The position numbers were made by a program, and so were the translations under genes. A stretch of 53,369 nt of DNA, taken from Chloroflexota bacterium. GTDB taxonomy: Bacteria; Chloroflexota; Anaerolineae; Anaerolineales; UBA4823. A model generated the notes under the pieces. That model saw nothing but the letters and a program-made list of their open reading frames with translations, did not search any database and was not told the origin of the DNA. Of the stretch, positions 9,429 through 17,955 are shown in pieces. The stretch spans positions 2,071,127 to 2,124,495 of the forward strand of contig CP070764.1 in the NCBI GenBank assembly GCA_020349245.1. The letters run 5' to 3'. The number at the start of each line of letters is the position of its first letter. Within the stretch, counting starts at the first letter, position 1.

Positions 9429-9949
9429 AAATACCTTTGATGAACCAGGTCATTATCTCTGCAGCAATCATTTTCTTAATCCGTTTGGTAGGGTTAACCT
9501 GTGCAACACTGCGTATCCTGATGGTGGTCCGGGGCATGAAATCTTTAGCATGGATTTTAGGCCTCATACAGGCATTCACATACGTCACCGCTTTGGGCCT
9601 GGTTTTGGAAGATATGGGAAATTGGCTGAAGGTTCTCGGTTATTCAATGGGATTTGCCACGGGCTTGGTGGCTGGGATGGTTATCGAGAACCGTCTGGCG
9701 ATCGGTTATACCAACATACGCATCATCAGCACCAATCGAGGGATTGAGATTGCAGAGGGTTTGCGCGGAGCGGGGTACGCCGTAACAGAAGTCTCAGCTC
9801 AAGGGCGGGGCGGCATGGTTTCAATTCTTCATTGCAGCGTTTTAAGAAGGAGCGAATCAAAGCTGCGAACTTCAATTATCAATCTCGATCCAGATGCTTT
9901 CATCACTGCAGAAAATGTATATCTCGTCCAGCGGGGGTTTTGGAATTGA
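9416..9949 (+). CDS. UPF0316 membrane protein (DUF5698/DUF2179), copy B
   Basis: Paralogue of the preceding gene, 177 residues. It shares TLRILMVVRGMKSLAWILG, the GFATGLVAGM helix, NRLAIGYTNIRIIS, GAGYAVTEV and the closing VQRGFWN with copy A, so the pair arose by tandem duplication. Topology is the same: three membrane helices, then a cytosolic DUF2179-like domain. The TTG start at 9416 gives the full product and overlaps copy A by 13 bases; an ATG at 9440 is an alternative that would leave a gap and has no better ribosome site. The two could form a heteromer, which is an inference from overlap and similarity only. Confidence 0.83.
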   Translation: MARLEIPLMNQVIISAAIIFLIRLVGLTCATLRILMVVRGMKSLAWILGLIQAFTYVTALGLVLEDMGNWLKVLGYSMGFATGLVAGMVIENRLAIGYTNIRIISTNRGIEIAEGLRGAGYAVTEVSAQGRGGMVSILHCSVLRRSESKLRTSIINLDPDAFITAENVYLVQRGFWN

Positions 9950-10065
9950 GTAGCGATTCCAGCGGATTTCTCATTGGTTTATATCCCTGTGCATTGATTG
10001 GAGGCCTGACAACCGCTCCAGTCTTTACTCTCCAAGAGGTTATCTACCTCTGTTCGAATAAAGCT

Positions 10066-10326
10066 GCAGAATTATCAGAAATTTCTACTATAATCGATCG
10101 GGCAGTTTTGAAAAACGCACCCTCGCGATTCCTGTACGAGCCAACTGGTCATTGTTGACCATTCACGGCAAAAGAACTTATTTGCGCCTAATATCCCTTG
10201 AGTGAAAATCCCTTGATCCTGTGGATCACCCATCACCTGGCTGGTATGGTGCTGTTCGATAATATCCTGATTCTGGACCACGGGCAGATTGATATCCGGA
10301 GATCCCATACTAAATTATCAAAACGA
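10066..10326 (+). pseudogene. Decayed ATP-binding end of a CydC/CydD-like ABC exporter
   Basis: A single frame reads, with stops, like the C-terminal third of an ABC exporter ATPase. The order is LS (degraded signature), RAVLKNAPSRFLYEPTG (compare RALLKNAPxxLLDEPT, Walker B), then after a TGA at 10156 and a TAA at 10189 comes ILWITHHLAGMVLFDNILIL DHGQI, which carries the H-loop histidine and the LDxG segment of such ATPases. Walker B Asp is changed to Tyr and the LSGGE signature is unrecognisable, so this cannot be functional. The wording ITHxLxGM-FDxILxLD is closest to cytochrome bd-associated cysteine/glutathione exporters. The rest of the gene was not found. The frame has no start and no ribosome site. 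Confidence 0.65.
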
Positions 10327-10781
10327 GTGGCATCTACCAGCGCAGAAGGGAAATCCAGAACAAATGTATATCATCTAATCTACTAACCCGGATCAAAATT
10401 CACAATGGATTACATACTCAAGTTGACAAGGACAGAAAAACCCTGTATCCTTGATTCAGCTTCGGGTGAAGGACAATCCATGTTAATCCTTGATCATTCA
10501 CCCGGGCCAACCAGATTCATTCCGTGATTAATTATCCAGGGGGCATCTCCTTTTTTGCCTAATTGACATCCAAGCCATCATCCAAGCCGAATAGTGACAA
10601 GTGAATTGTGCCGATTTCTGGAGAGGTGCCAGGTGGAGGTGGATTTGGCTAATCTTGATAAACCTCTGGTCATATGCAGCCGGCTTCATAAGTCAATTGA
10701 CGAAGGACCCCATCATCGCTTGCAAGAGCGACTAGCCACTACCGGGATAATCGCGAATAAATCCAAGGCAATATCATCCAG
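10327..10781. other. Intergenic stretch without recognised gene
   Basis: About 450 bases between the ABC-transporter remnant and the first cyclase gene. One 63-codon frame (10594-10785) has no recognisable protein features. No clear promoter, terminator or repeat was seen, although the promoter of the following large gene is likely to be here. Confidence 0.4.
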
Positions 10782-13700
10782 ATGAACGAGCTTGAACGCC
10801 TGTCACGAGCGATTGAACATCTCGAATCACAGCGCGAAAACCTCGGGAATGAAGTCGTCGATACCGCCCTGGCCCCGCTGCAGGAGCGGGTCACGGAGAT
10901 TGAGCGCCAGTTCAATTTCCCCGATATGCAGCGCAAACAGGTCACCATTCTCTTCGCCGATATTGTCGATTCAACCAGGATAAGCCAGCACCTCGACCCG
11001 GAAGACACGCGTGATATCTTTGACAGCGCCCTGCAGCGATTGGCCCAACCAGTGTCGCTACATCGCGGGCACGTCACGCGGTTCATGGGGGATGGCTTCA
11101 AAGCTGTATTCGGTACTCCGCAAGCCCACGAAGATGATCCCAGGCAGGCGGTTTATGCTGGTTTGGCCATCCATGAAATCTGCCGCGACTTGGCTGAGGA
11201 AATGAGGGAGGAGTGGAATATCCCAAATTTGCAGGTACGGGTAGGGATCAACACCGGCTTGGTAGCGGTCGGTGGATCCACAGAGGCAGGAGATACCCAT
11301 ATGGGCAGCACGGTGAATTTAACCAAGCGGATCGAGAGCGCCTGCCCGCCGGGTGAATTGCTCATCTCTCACGATACATACCGCCATGTGCGGGGTATTT
11401 TTGATATCAACCCGCTCGAGCCGATCACTGCAAAAGGCTTCGATCAACCGGTGGCTGTCTACCAGGTAATTAGTGCAAAGAAACGCAGCCTGGGGATTGA
11501 CACTGTCTGGGTAGAAGGCATCGAGACCCGCATGGTTGGTCGCGATTCCGAACTGGATATCCTCAAACAAGCTCGCCAAAAATTATTCTCAAAGGGTCGA
11601 GGTGAGATTCTAACAATCCACGGTGAAGCCGGGATCGGAAAATCGCGACTGCTCTTTGAATTCCGCAATTGGGAGGAAACCCAGCAGGAATATATTCGCC
11701 TATTCCTGGGTCGCGGCCGCCAGGATATCCAGAACCAGCCCTATGCCATGTGGCGGGAATTATTTGCCTTCCGTTTTGAGATCTTCGATTCAGATCCCAA
11801 TGAAATCGTCATCCAGAAGCTGGAATCCGGATTCGGTGAAATTTTCAGCCAGGAAGATTCTGGTCGGATGCGTGCCCACTTTATCGGCCAGCTGCTGGGC
11901 TTTGATTGCAGCCAGTGTGCCAGCCTCAAGGGTGTGCTCAGCGACCCAGGACAACTGCGCGAGCAGGCTTCCCGTTACCTGCTGGAGTACTACACAGGCC
12001 TCTCGAAAATTGTACCGGTGATCATTTTAATCGAAGACCTGCACTGGGTCGATGATCGCTCCCTTGATTTACTCGACCAGGTTGGCGCGATCACCCCCGA
12101 TCACCCGCTGTTAATTATCAATGTCTGTAGAAATATCTTCTTCGAGCGTTTTCCACAATGGGGCCAAGAACAGGATTATCACAAGCTCCTGAGATTAGCA
12201 CCCCTGACAGAGATAGAGAGCGAGCAGCTGGTAACGGACATTTTACAAAAAGTCCCCGAAATCCCCACAGCCCTGCGCCAACATTTGGTCGAACAGGCTG
12301 AAGGTAATCCATTTTATATCGAAGAACTGATCAAGATGCTGATCGAAAGCGGAGTGATTTTAACCGGGAAAGAAAACTGGCAGTTAGCATTGGTAGATCT
12401 TATCGATTTACAGATTCCACCCACCTTGACTGGCGTGCTGCAGGCCCGCCTGGATGCTTTGCCAGCAGATGAAAGGAGAATATTACAGATTGCCGCGGTC
12501 TTTGGCAAGGATTTTTGGGACCTGGCCCTGCAGCAGGTCAGCGAATCTCCATTTGCGGATAAACACCTGGATAGCCCCCTAGACGCTCAGGAGAAATTGT
12601 CTTCCATCATCCGGCGAGAATTGATCTTCAAACGCGGCGAATCGGTTTTCGCCGGGACGCGCCAGTTCAGCTTCAAGCACATCATGTTCCGGGACGTGAT
12701 CTACCAGACCATCCCCAGGCGGGAGAGAGCCCTGTATCACGGCCTGACTGCGGATTGGTTTGTAGCGGTGACCCAGGCTAACCAGCGTGCTGAAGAGTAT
12801 GCTGCCGTGATCGCCGATCACTATCTGGCAGCTGGCAGCGAACTTTATGCTGCGGATTGGTTTTACCGGGCAGGTCGGCGGGCTAAAGCGCAAGTCGCCA
12901 TGAAGGAAGCCCGTACCTACCTGGAAAAATCCCTCCATTTGATTCCCGCAGACGACCTGGAGAGACGCTGGCAGGTGCTCCTCCTCTTGGATGAGATCAT
13001 CCTCATCCTGGGAGATAAAGAAGCCCGTCTCATTATGGACCAGGAGCTGATCAACCTCGCCCAAAGGATCAAGGATGAGAACCTGCTGGCGCAGGCATAC
13101 CACCGCCAGGCATATTATTTCGGCACGCAGGGCGACTATCAGGCCGAGCTGGCTGCCCATGAAAAAGCGCTGGCAGCTGCCCGCTCAGCCAGAAATCGCC
13201 TGGTCGAGACCTCTACCCTGGGTTTACAAGTGGCCTGCCTGACCTTCCTCGGCGAGATGCCGGCTGCTCAGCAAAGCGCCGAACTGGCCGTCGCTTATGC
13301 CCGCCAGCTGGGCGACCAGGATACACTGGCCAAGGTGCTGGGCAACGCTTCCACCTACTACCAGGTGGTGGATATCTCCAAGGCTGTGAGCCTGATCGAA
13401 GAATCGATCCAGATAATGGATGGCTTGGGGGAGACGAATCTCAAGGCATTCGCCATGATCAATCTGGGCTATATCTACACCCAATCCGGCCTTTTCCAGC
13501 GCGGGGTTGAGATTTTCCACAGCTCCCTGGATATTGCCCGGACAATTGAGAATCCCCGGATTGCAGCTTACAGCCAGCTCAATATGGGCCTGGCTTATTA
13601 CCGGCTGGGGGAGCTCCAACTTGCCCAGGAGTGTCTCAATACAGCCCGAAGTATCTGCCAGGAAACCCAGGATGCCTTTAGCCTGGCTGCCTGCCAGATG

Positions 13701-14123
13701 TACCTGGGATTGACCCTGCAAGATAAAGGACAATTTGACAAGGCAAATGATTCATTTACTGAAGCATTAAAGGGTTTCCAACAGACGGGTGCTTCGGGCT
13801 ACGCCATGGATGCCCTGGCAGGCCTGGCTCGCTGCGCCATGGAGGCGGGAGACCTGGAGCAGGCCAGCCAGCTCTGCAGCCAGGTCCTGGAGTACCTGGG
13901 GCAGCATGGTTCGCAGGGGATGGAGTTCCCCACCCTGGCTTACCTGACCTGTGCCAGGGTCTGTGATGAATTGGGGGATGGGGAAAGGAGGCGAAAGATT
14001 ATCAAAGAGGGCTACCAGCAGTTGATGGAGCGTGCTGAGAAGATCAGCGATCTTCAATGGAAAATGGCTTTTGTTGGAGGAATCCCTGAAAATTTCTTTT
14101 TGGTGAATTCCTTAAATTTTTAA
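10782..14123 (+). CDS. Class III nucleotide cyclase / AAA-type ATPase / TPR protein, copy 1
   Basis: Large cytosolic signalling protein of 1113 residues. A helical N-terminus (1-50) precedes a class III cyclase domain (about 52-230) with both metal aspartates (Asp60 in FADIVDST, Asp104 in GDGFKAVFG) and the transition-state pair Asn179 and Arg183 (VNLTKRIE), so it looks catalytically competent. A P-loop ATPase follows, with Walker A GEAGIGKS (281-288) and Walker B IILIEDLHW (414-422), then a winged-helix-like linker with IPPTLTGVLQARLDAL. From about residue 690 to the end runs a TPR superhelix. Whether it makes cAMP or cGMP cannot be told. Ribosome site is weak (AAGG, 14 bases off). A clear paralogue lies at 20344-23622. 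The TPR/ATPase part resembles STAND-type sensors, which are commonly switched by a ligand or partner protein. Confidence 0.88.
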   Translation: MNELERLSRAIEHLESQRENLGNEVVDTALAPLQERVTEIERQFNFPDMQRKQVTILFADIVDSTRISQHLDPEDTRDIFDSALQRLAQPVSLHRGHVTRFMGDGFKAVFGTPQAHEDDPRQAVYAGLAIHEICRDLAEEMREEWNIPNLQVRVGINTGLVAVGGSTEAGDTHMGSTVNLTKRIESACPPGELLISHDTYRHVRGIFDINPLEPITAKGFDQPVAVYQVISAKKRSLGIDTVWVEGIETRMVGRDSELDILKQARQKLFSKGRGEILTIHGEAGIGKSRLLFEFRNWEETQQEYIRLFLGRGRQDIQNQPYAMWRELFAFRFEIFDSDPNEIVIQKLESGFGEIFSQEDSGRMRAHFIGQLLGFDCSQCASLKGVLSDPGQLREQASRYLLEYYTGLSKIVPVIILIEDLHWVDDRSLDLLDQVGAITPDHPLLIINVCRNIFFERFPQWGQEQDYHKLLRLAPLTEIESEQLVTDILQKVPEIPTALRQHLVEQAEGNPFYIEELIKMLIESGVILTGKENWQLALVDLIDLQIPPTLTGVLQARLDALPADERRILQIAAVFGKDFWDLALQQVSESPFADKHLDSPLDAQEKLSSIIRRELIFKRGESVFAGTRQFSFKHIMFRDVIYQTIPRRERALYHGLTADWFVAVTQANQRAEEYAAVIADHYLAAGSELYAADWFYRAGRRAKAQVAMKEARTYLEKSLHLIPADDLERRWQVLLLLDEIILILGDKEARLIMDQELINLAQRIKDENLLAQAYHRQAYYFGTQGDYQAELAAHEKALAAARSARNRLVETSTLGLQVACLTFLGEMPAAQQSAELAVAYARQLGDQDTLAKVLGNASTYYQVVDISKAVSLIEESIQIMDGLGETNLKAFAMINLGYIYTQSGLFQRGVEIFHSSLDIARTIENPRIAAYSQLNMGLAYYRLGELQLAQECLNTARSICQETQDAFSLAACQMYLGLTLQDKGQFDKANDSFTEALKGFQQTGASGYAMDALAGLARCAMEAGDLEQASQLCSQVLEYLGQHGSQGMEFPTLAYLTCARVCDELGDGERRRKIIKEGYQQLMERAEKISDLQWKMAFVGGIPENFFLVNSLNF

Positions 14124-14144
14124 TCATGAAGCGGAGGACGAATC

Positions 14145-14609
14145 ATGAAAAAAATAAGAAAATTTGATTTTGATACACAAGGTGTAATGTTGTTGGTACC
14201 CGATCAACCAAAGGGAGATAATCAATTCAAAAAAATTCGGGTTGATGGAATTGATTATAAAGCCACCAACCAAATGAAAAATGAAAAGTCACAGATAAGT
14301 GATATACGTGAAGTAATTGATCTTTCTCTCTATGACGAAGATGATTCAAGTGTTAAATTAACCTCATTCAATCCTCAGATTGAATTAAGAGTATATTTCA
14401 AGGATTCTGATTTACCTAATGGAAACCACGAGAGAATTAAATTAGCCTACTGGGATAAAAATCGCAAGAGGTGGGTAAAATTTGACGAAACAAACCACCA
14501 ATTCAAAATTGTTAAATTCAAGCCTGGATTATACTTGAATGGTTGGAGTGGCTATTGTTTCGCACTTATCGATAATTGGATCGATCCTCCGATAGCCATC
14601 GGTAGATAG
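14145..14609 (+). CDS. Hypothetical protein, AT-rich orphan
   Basis: 154 residues, not recognised. It is hydrophilic and rich in Lys, Asp, Asn and Ile, with alternating hydrophobic residues that suggest beta strands (VKLTSFNPQIELRVYF, ERIKLAYWDKNRKRWVKF). No signal peptide or membrane helix is visible. A strong ribosome site, GGAGG, sits eight bases before the ATG, and the gene starts 21 bases after copy 1 of the cyclase, so they may be co-transcribed. Base and codon use (many AAA, GAT and ATT codons) is clearly more AT-rich than the neighbouring cyclase, which hints at a different origin. A beta-sandwich accessory or binding domain is a guess. Confidence 0.7.
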   Translation: MKKIRKFDFDTQGVMLLVPDQPKGDNQFKKIRVDGIDYKATNQMKNEKSQISDIREVIDLSLYDEDDSSVKLTSFNPQIELRVYFKDSDLPNGNHERIKLAYWDKNRKRWVKFDETNHQFKIVKFKPGLYLNGWSGYCFALIDNWIDPPIAIGR

Positions 14610-14851
14610 TCCTTTCTATCCATTGACTCTGATTTTTCCCCGGGATCATTTTCACATTCGAAAGGGAGAAATTGTTAGAAAATTCGCCTTTCATCAAAAA
14701 ATTCTTTTAATCTCACTCAAACAAAGTGATCATGCTTCAAAGAATTAATTGGATGATGAAATTTCCTGCTTGTTGAATGGATGTGATCAGAATTAATACG
14801 ATTATTCAGCTCAAATTACCACTATTTCATCAACAATCCACAAGGAAAATA

Positions 14852-15355
14852 ATGGAACAATTCTGGTCAGTCAGCCAATTAATCGAGGAAATTCAATCCG
14901 CATGGTCAGCCTGGGAAAAGCTGCTCGCGGCCATCAACCCGGCAAGCATGAGCCAGCCTGGCGTAGCCGGGGATTGGTCGGTGAAGGACATCATCGCCCA
15001 CATCACCTGGCACGAGCAAGAGATGCTCGGTCTGGTGAAAGCCCATGCCCTGGTTGGCTCTGAGCTGTGGAACCTGCCAACCGATGAGCGCAACGCGGCC
15101 ATCTATGAAGAATCAAAGGACCAGCCATTGGGACAGGTGCTTGCTGAATCAGCCCAGGTTCACCGGCAGCTGCTGGGAGCCCTGCCAAGCCTCAGCGATG
15201 ACGATTTGACCGATCCCAGCAGCTTTCCTAATATGCCGCCCGACTGGCAGCCCTGGATGATCATCGCCCAGAACACCTACGAGCACTACCGGGATCACAT
15301 CCTGGATGTTGAGCGCTGGCTGGCAGCGGGAGACTCTTCGCTGCGCTCAGAGTGA
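14852..15355 (+). CDS. DinB-like / ClbS-DfsB family four-helix protein
   Basis: 167-residue protein of the DinB-like four-helix-bundle superfamily. The segment GDWSVKDIIAHITWHEQEML (about residues 33-52) and the closing NTYEHYRDHILDVERWL give the histidines that usually bind a divalent metal. The family contains thiol-transferases, colibactin-protection hydrolases and many uncharacterised members; the reaction here is unknown. Start chosen at ATG 14852, preceded by AAGGA; the upstream ATG at 14777 would add an unsupported extension. The last codons (SSLRSE and stop) lie within a copy of the TGTCAC/CTTCGC-type intergenic repeat, so the natural C-terminus may have been replaced by read-in from the repeat. 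Confidence 0.82.
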   Translation: MEQFWSVSQLIEEIQSAWSAWEKLLAAINPASMSQPGVAGDWSVKDIIAHITWHEQEMLGLVKAHALVGSELWNLPTDERNAAIYEESKDQPLGQVLAESAQVHRQLLGALPSLSDDDLTDPSSFPNMPPDWQPWMIIAQNTYEHYRDHILDVERWLAAGDSSLRSE

Positions 15356-15357
15356 CA
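15336..15357 (-). repeat. Intergenic repeat copy overlapping the DinB-like stop
   Basis: Reads, on the minus strand, TGTCACTCTGAGCGCAGCGA and then AG, the same core as the copies at 15474, 15593 and 15710 but inverted. It supplies the last codons and TGA of the DinB-like gene. Confidence 0.7.
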
Positions 15358-15473
15358 TCGAGTTCTACATCCCTTCGAACCTGGAACACCTTCTCCCCAC
15401 CTACCGCTTATATCCATCCTTGACGAAGGGTGTTTCACCGCGCCCAGGAAGAGGGAAATTAATGATCATACCC

Positions 15474-15745
15474 TGTCATGCTGAGCGACAGCGAAGCATC
15501 TCCAGATCATCCAACTTGTTGCTATCTGCTCTCATGACCAAGAATAAGTCTACCCGCCAAAATATTATTGTCCAACCTCCGCATATATTCCCTGTCATGC
15601 TGAGCGACGGCGAAGCATCTCCAGATCATCCAACTTGTTGCTATCCGCTCTCATGACCAAGGATAAGTCTAACCGTTAAAATATGATTGTCCCACCTCCA
15701 CACAGTCGCTGTCATGCTGAGCGACAGCGAAGCATCTCCATCTCC
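15474..15745 (+). repeat. Tandem array of three repeats, period 117-119 bases
   Basis: Core TGTCATGCTGAGCGACAGCG, followed by AAGCATCTCC, occurs at about 15475, 15594 and 15711. The first two units are almost identical over about 118 bases (both go on with AGATCATCCAACTTGTTGCT and a shared CATGACCAAG); the third diverges after CATCTCCAT. Units differ by only a few substitutions, which suggests recent duplication. The units are too long, too few and too continuous for a CRISPR array. Confidence 0.85.
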
Positions 15746-16277
15746 TGGGTGGGGACCCTCGGCGAGGAGCCCCCTTACTGCACCCCCGGTCTCGCTCTCC
15801 CGCGCGTGGGACCTCAGGACCAGTTCGCCAGCGATGCCAAGTTCCAGGACTTCAACAAAATGGTTGGGCTGGAGTTAGCCACGGTCGCGCATGATCCCCT
15901 TCAAGCCATGCAGGAACCATGACTGCAGGCAAGAAACCCTTCCGATACCTTGCACTTCTTTGGGGACCAATCTTTCTTGGCTTAACATCTGCACCGGTTG
16001 AAGGCAGGAACGATACCGCTCCCCCGGGATGTATTACCTGCTGAAATCCTCTCCCAGGTACCCCAAGAACCAAAATTGATCCAAAAGAGCTGCCGTCCTG
16101 GGAAAAGAAATCTGTGCCGGAGATGGTTTTCATGGTCGCTGCCGGAATAAACGACAGCTATCCGCTAGGTCCCCAAACCTTGTGCGAGCATTTCCCTCGA
16201 GCATTCGCATATCACCCAAAGGAATCGCGATTTGCAATTTGAGATTCACCAAAACCTTGAGACTATCGGTTCAAAAC
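15746..16277. other. Non-coding or degraded stretch after the repeat array
   Basis: About 530 bases with no gene I can support. Short open frames exist on both strands but none has a good ribosome site with a recognisable product. The start (CTGGGTGGGGACCCTCGGCG) continues the type of sequence seen after the third repeat. Fragmentary coding character between about 15800 and 16180 on the plus strand might be a worn-out gene, but I cannot name it. Confidence 0.35.
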
Positions 16278-16303
16278 TGCCCCTCCGATCTCCTGGAGGG
16301 GCA
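16278..16303 (-). terminator. Hairpin downstream of the GyrI-like gene
   Basis: TGCCCCTCC (16278-16286) pairs with GGAGGGGCA (16295-16303) around an 8-base loop. On the minus strand it is followed by GTTTTGAA, so it can act as a weak intrinsic terminator about 65 bases after the GyrI-like stop. Confidence 0.55.
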
Positions 16304-16367
16304 ACCATCTGGCATTTATTTGCTGAACTTTTCTGCAGCTCAAATTATCCAGCGCCTTTTCCAAGCA

Positions 16368-16829
16368 CTATTCCGTAATTGGAGCATAGAGGTCGAACAC
16401 ATAATCTTCCAGGCGTTCCACTTCAGGGGTGAAGCACTCCTCAAGCCACTGGTGGTGAGCTTCCCGGTACCGGCTGTCTTCCCGCCAGACGACCAGTTTC
16501 TTCCAGATTTCGGTGATATGCTGCAGTCCTTCACAGCGGGTAACCGCATACAGCCCACCAGGAAATTCCTTGATTTCGATCTCCTCGCGCCCTTCAACAC
16601 CCTGGTCAACCGTCATCCACTGTTCATACCCGTAATTGGGACTCCCCGGTGACGGAGACGGATTGTTGAAACCGAAAAAGCGATGTTGGCCCAGATCCTT
16701 GAATCCCTGACTTTTGGCCCATTCCAGCAGCTTTTCCCAGGCAATATACTCCGGCTGTTCGCCAAAGCCATAAGCGCTGGCTACCCGCATCGGTTCAAGT
16801 TTTATAATTCTTACTTCTATCTCGTCCAT
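16368..16829 (-). CDS. GyrI-like / effector-binding domain protein
   Basis: Stand-alone small-molecule-binding domain of the GyrI/AraC effector-binding type, 153 residues. The recognisable pattern is the opening VRIIKLEPMRVASAYGFG, then AWEKLLEWAKSQGF, RFFGFNNPSP with a YGYEQWMTV strand, GGLYAVTRCEG and the C-terminal EECFTPEVERLEDYVFDLY with conserved glutamates. Start chosen at ATG 16829 because GGAGG lies six bases upstream; two in-frame TTG codons just before are less likely. It is divergent from the WYL regulator, with a palindrome in the shared promoter region, and could act as a ligand sink, hydrolase or sensor with that regulator. The ligand is unknown. Confidence 0.85.
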   Translation of the reverse strand: MDEIEVRIIKLEPMRVASAYGFGEQPEYIAWEKLLEWAKSQGFKDLGQHRFFGFNNPSPSPGSPNYGYEQWMTVDQGVEGREEIEIKEFPGGLYAVTRCEGLQHITEIWKKLVVWREDSRYREAHHQWLEECFTPEVERLEDYVFDLYAPITE

Positions 16830-16900
16830 CAACAACCTCCATGATCATTCTCAATCTGATAGAGCGCTCTTTATCTAACCTACCCAAATCCTATCATAGC

Positions 16901-16925
16901 ATTCCTGACATCATATGTCAGGAAT
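16901..16925. promoter_or_regulatory. Palindromic operator between GyrI-like gene and WYL regulator
   Basis: Perfect 11-bp inverted repeat ATTCCTGACAT / ATGTCAGGAAT around CAT, in the 122-base divergent gap. AGC before it and ATGCT after it add partial outer symmetry. It ends 27 bases before the WYL start. A dimeric helix-turn-helix regulator would bind such a site and could control both genes. Confidence 0.7.
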
Positions 16926-16951
16926 TAATGCTAAAATTGAATCGAGGTGAA

Positions 16952-17917
16952 ATGCGCGCCGACAGGTTGCTCTCAATTTTGATCCTGCTGCAAAACCGGG
17001 GACGCCTCCCTGCCCGGGAGCTGGCAGCAGAGCTGGAGGTCTCCGAACGGACCATCTACCGGGACATGGATGCGCTGAGCTCAGCTGGCGTTCCGGTATA
17101 TACCGAACGCGGACCGGGTGGAGGCTGTTCTCTCCTGGAAAGCTTCCGCACGGATCTCACCGGGTTAACCAGGGACGAGGTCAGAGCCCTGTTCATGTTG
17201 AGTATCCCCACCCCTCTCACAGAGTTGGGCGTTGACCAAAACCTGAAAGCTGCCCTCTTGAAACTTTCTGCTGCCCTGCCAGAAGTTCTCCGTCCTGAAG
17301 GAGCTCGCGCCCATAAAAGGATCCATCTCGATTCTTCCATCTGGTTTCACCAACGAGAACTGACTCCGCATATCCACACCATTCACCAAGCTCTCTGGGA
17401 AGATACCGAGCTAAAATTAACTATCCGCCTGGCATTCGAAGCTCGGGGAGACCATCTTGTCGAACCATATGGACTTGTGGCAAAAGCAAATACTTGGTAC
17501 CTGGTTTGCGCGAGGCAGGATTTCATCACTGTTGTTCCCCTGCCGGATGTGATCCATGCCGAATCAACCGGGAAGAAATTTGTCCAGCCGGCGGATTTCG
17601 ACCTGGTAGAATTCTGGACGGCATGGTGCCTGAGACATGAAGAAAATCGCCCCATTTTTCCTGTCCAGGTGGCAATGAGCCCCGATTTGTTCAAGATGCT
17701 GACTTACTTTCACGACCCCATACTCAGCACTCTGAACCTGGATGAGGCTGTCGAGGTAGATGGCAAACTTCGCCTGACACTTTACTTTGACACTTTCGAG
17801 CAAGCTCGCAAAAGATTATTGGACTTTGGAGGAGCGGTGATGATTATCGCTCCCGAATCTTTGCGGGAGAGTGTCAGGGATTATGCAGATCAAATAAGAA
17901 AAATTTATGAAAACTAG
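16952..17917 (+). CDS. WYL-domain transcriptional regulator (YafY family)
   Basis: Transcription factor of 321 residues. A DeoR-type winged helix-turn-helix fills residues 1-55 (RADRLLSILILLQNRG, then SERTIYRDMDAL as recognition helix and GPGGG as wing). A linker with ALLKLSAALP follows, then the WYL domain, whose name-giving motif appears as NTWYLVCAR, and a C-terminal extension. WYL domains are known or thought to bind small molecules or nucleic acids. Start chosen at ATG 16952 (GAGGTG just upstream), where family members normally begin; an ATG at 16928 overlaps the right end of the operator region and is less likely. It probably controls itself and the divergent GyrI-like gene through the palindrome, and perhaps the downstream DinB-GNAT-msrA genes. 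Confidence 0.9.
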   Translation: MRADRLLSILILLQNRGRLPARELAAELEVSERTIYRDMDALSSAGVPVYTERGPGGGCSLLESFRTDLTGLTRDEVRALFMLSIPTPLTELGVDQNLKAALLKLSAALPEVLRPEGARAHKRIHLDSSIWFHQRELTPHIHTIHQALWEDTELKLTIRLAFEARGDHLVEPYGLVAKANTWYLVCARQDFITVVPLPDVIHAESTGKKFVQPADFDLVEFWTAWCLRHEENRPIFPVQVAMSPDLFKMLTYFHDPILSTLNLDEAVEVDGKLRLTLYFDTFEQARKRLLDFGGAVMIIAPESLRESVRDYADQIRKIYEN

Positions 17918-17955
17918 GCGAGTTTGGTAATATTTTCCCGTTCCAGGACGTCAAT

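Noticed and set aside
10198..10386. Intact small gene of 62 residues
   Set aside because: Its sequence is the H-loop end of an ABC ATPase whose preceding part lies in the same frame behind stops; a relic, not a gene.
12579..13160. 193-codon minus-strand frame
   Set aside because: Antisense to the ATPase/TPR part of the first cyclase protein; no motif or ribosome site.
15474..15745. CRISPR array
   Set aside because: Only three units of about 118 bases, nearly identical throughout with no separate spacers, and no cas genes in the window.
16182..16652. 156-codon plus-strand frame
   Set aside because: Antisense to the GyrI-like gene, which has clear family motifs and a good ribosome site.
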